Source of the DNA: M3007 sp038327555
GTDB lineage: Bacteria; Bacteroidota; Bacteroidia; Chitinophagales; Saprospiraceae
Direction of reading: 5' to 3'
Assembly (NCBI GenBank): GCA_038327555.1
Contig: JBBQLD010000345.1
Span: 1-5,276 of the forward strand
DNA length: 5,276 bases
Part shown: piece after piece, positions 3,972 through 5,276 of the stretch
Position numbering within the stretch: position 1 is the first letter of the stretch
Layout: every line of letters begins with the position of its first letter
Notes under the pieces: model-generated
Databases searched by the model: none
The model's input: the letters and a program-made list of their open reading frames with translations, nothing else
Told to the model about the DNA's origin: nothing
Translations under genes and position numbers: made by a program

Positions 3972-5276
3972 ATGCATGAAACCCCAATACCCCAGCCTGT
4001 AGCTCCAACACTCCATCTAGGTATCACGATGGCCGGTGCTGTCTCCGGCGGTGCATACACCGCAGGTGTCATAGACTACCTTTTCGAAACGCTCCAAAAA
4101 TGGGAGATAGCCAAAGAAAAAGAAAACGCCCTGCCACCCGAGCAAAAAACCGTTCCACCTCATCGGGTTCAAATTGAGGTAATTGGTGGCGCATCCGCAG
4201 GTGCAATGACTGCCGCACTCGCAGCATTTTCTTGCTACACAGGTGTTGATCCAGTAGATGATGCTAAAGCAGCTAAATCTGCGAGCTTCAAGCCTGAAAA
4301 CAATCTCTTTTTTGATGCCTGGGTAAATTTGGCTGGTGGAAAAAACATCCCAGAAACCATGCGCAGGATGTTAAAGACCAATGATTTAAGGGGTGCAGAT
4401 GGCATTCCGTCCCTTTTAAATTCAAGTCCAATTGATGAGGTTTCAGCCAAAGCGATTGAACACGTAACTTGCTCCCCCAAAAAGCCCTGGCCTTCTTTTG
4501 TAGCAAAAGATATGGAAGTGCTGCTCACGCTCTGCAGTCTGCGCGGCATCCCGGTGGGCATTGATTTTAATTCCGGGAATAGCTCCTGGAGCGCTCGCCC
4601 ATCTCACCAAATGTCTATTCATAAACAGTACGCTCGATTTACGACAGATGGTGGGAAGATTGATTCTGATCGGGCTATGGCACTCCACAAGTCAGACCAG
4701 GAGTCCCTTGAAAAGTTAATTCATTGCGCAAAAGCCTCTGCGGCATTTCCGATCGGACTTCAAGCCCGTGACATTTCTCTGAGCAGAAATCATGTTCAAC
4801 ATCAATTTGGCACTTTTTACCAACTCAGTCACGAGGCGCTAGAAGGCATTTTTGAATCCGGGAATGTACAAGACCCCTTTGAATTCACTTCGGTAGATGG
4901 TGGTGCGCTCAACAATGAACCGTTTTCGGAAATTGCGCATATCATGCGAGAGCGAAAAATTGCTGATTTCGCTTTATTATTGGTTGATCCATTTCCAAAT
5001 TTTAGTGACAAACCAACAAAGTTTCAACCACAAAAATATTTACGCGCGCTGGGTGTTTCTATTTTGGGCGCATTGCGCAACCAAGGAATGCTCAAGGAAA
5101 CTGATCTTCAAGAAATAGGTGGCGTCGGAAACCAGCTCAAAGCGACGTACAAAAAGAACATGATTTTCCCTGTAAGACGATTATTACACCCAACCAGTGG
5201 AGAGTGGATCAAACAAGATAACCCCATGGCCTGTGGTGCGCTTGGTGGGTTTTCCGGGCTTTTATCGCGAGATTTT
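3972..5276 (+). CDS. Patatin-like phospholipase (3' end outside window)
   Basis: The reading frame is open for 435 codons to the window edge. Family motifs occur in order. The glycine-rich oxyanion loop is AGAVSGGAYTAGV (21-33), replacing the usual DGGGxRG form. The nucleophile elbow is GGASAG with Ser75 as predicted nucleophile. The conserved ASAAFP block is at 255-260, and the catalytic-Asp motif VDGG has Asp309, followed by ALNNEPF. An earlier DGG at 226-228 is not in the right context. Together these give an intact Ser-Asp dyad, so a lipid acyl hydrolase (phospholipase A-like) is expected; the substrate is unknown. The last visible residues, GALGGFSGLLSRDF, resemble the C-terminal region of large bacterial patatin-like proteins, so probably only a modest part is missing. 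No signal peptide or membrane segment is evident at the N-terminus. ATG 3972 is chosen because the ATG at 3976 is out of frame and soon meets TAG. No Shine-Dalgarno sequence is visible. The gene appears independently transcribed, behind the terminator at 3827-3862. Confidence 0.92.
   Translation, partial: MHETPIPQPVAPTLHLGITMAGAVSGGAYTAGVIDYLFETLQKWEIAKEKENALPPEQKTVPPHRVQIEVIGGASAGAMTAALAAFSCYTGVDPVDDAKAAKSASFKPENNLFFDAWVNLAGGKNIPETMRRMLKTNDLRGADGIPSLLNSSPIDEVSAKAIEHVTCSPKKPWPSFVAKDMEVLLTLCSLRGIPVGIDFNSGNSSWSARPSHQMSIHKQYARFTTDGGKIDSDRAMALHKSDQESLEKLIHCAKASAAFPIGLQARDISLSRNHVQHQFGTFYQLSHEALEGIFESGNVQDPFEFTSVDGGALNNEPFSEIAHIMRERKIADFALLLVDPFPNFSDKPTKFQPQKYLRALGVSILGALRNQGMLKETDLQEIGGVGNQLKATYKKNMIFPVRRLLHPTSGEWIKQDNPMACGALGGFSGLLSRDF

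Noticed and set aside
4235..4688. Minus-strand open frames within the patatin region (for example 4235-4561 and 4443-4688)
   Set aside because: They lie opposite a long plus-strand frame with ordered patatin catalytic motifs and encode nothing recognisable; they are shadows.

Overview
The window carries parts or all of four protein genes from what is most likely a member of the Bacteroidota. The main evidence is a secreted GH13 glycosidase ending in a type IX secretion (Por/T9SS) C-terminal sorting domain, which is essentially confined to that phylum. Supporting evidence is the fit of several intergenic boxes to the Bacteroidota promoter form TTG-N17-23-TAnnTTTG and the lack of Shine-Dalgarno sequences. 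A Saprospiria or Chitinophagia-like host is a guess from protein flavour only.

Layout. (1) 1-106, minus strand: the first 35 codons of recF, running off the left edge. (2) 107-408: the divergent intergenic region between recF and a ferredoxin gene. It is filled by two opposed tandem arrays of a 7-bp unit (TATGAAS): about 15 units on the left and 12 inverted units on the right, around a ~77-bp unique core. The arrays end only about 16-20 bp from the two start codons. (3) 409-726, plus strand: a 105-residue adrenodoxin/Isc-type [2Fe-2S] ferredoxin. (4) 727-845: a promoter-like box followed at once by a strong intrinsic terminator. (5) 846-3695, plus strand: a 949-residue exported multidomain GH13 enzyme (signal peptide, two beta modules, CBM48-like module, catalytic barrel, domain C, T9SS tail). 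(6) 3696-3971: a perfect 39-nt palindrome, a GC-rich stretch rich in potential hairpins that ends in a textbook intrinsic terminator, then an AT-rich promoter region with a small hairpin. (7) 3972-5276, plus strand: a patatin-like phospholipase, open at the right edge.

The genes do not look like one pathway. recF (DNA repair), ferredoxin (electron transfer or Fe-S assembly), extracellular alpha-glucan degradation and a lipid acyl hydrolase appear to be separate transcription units divided by terminators. The most unusual part is the mirrored heptamer array between recF and the ferredoxin gene. The next is the set of RNA-like structures flanking the glycosidase gene. I see no phage, CRISPR, transposase, tRNA or rRNA genes, and no clear new multi-gene system.
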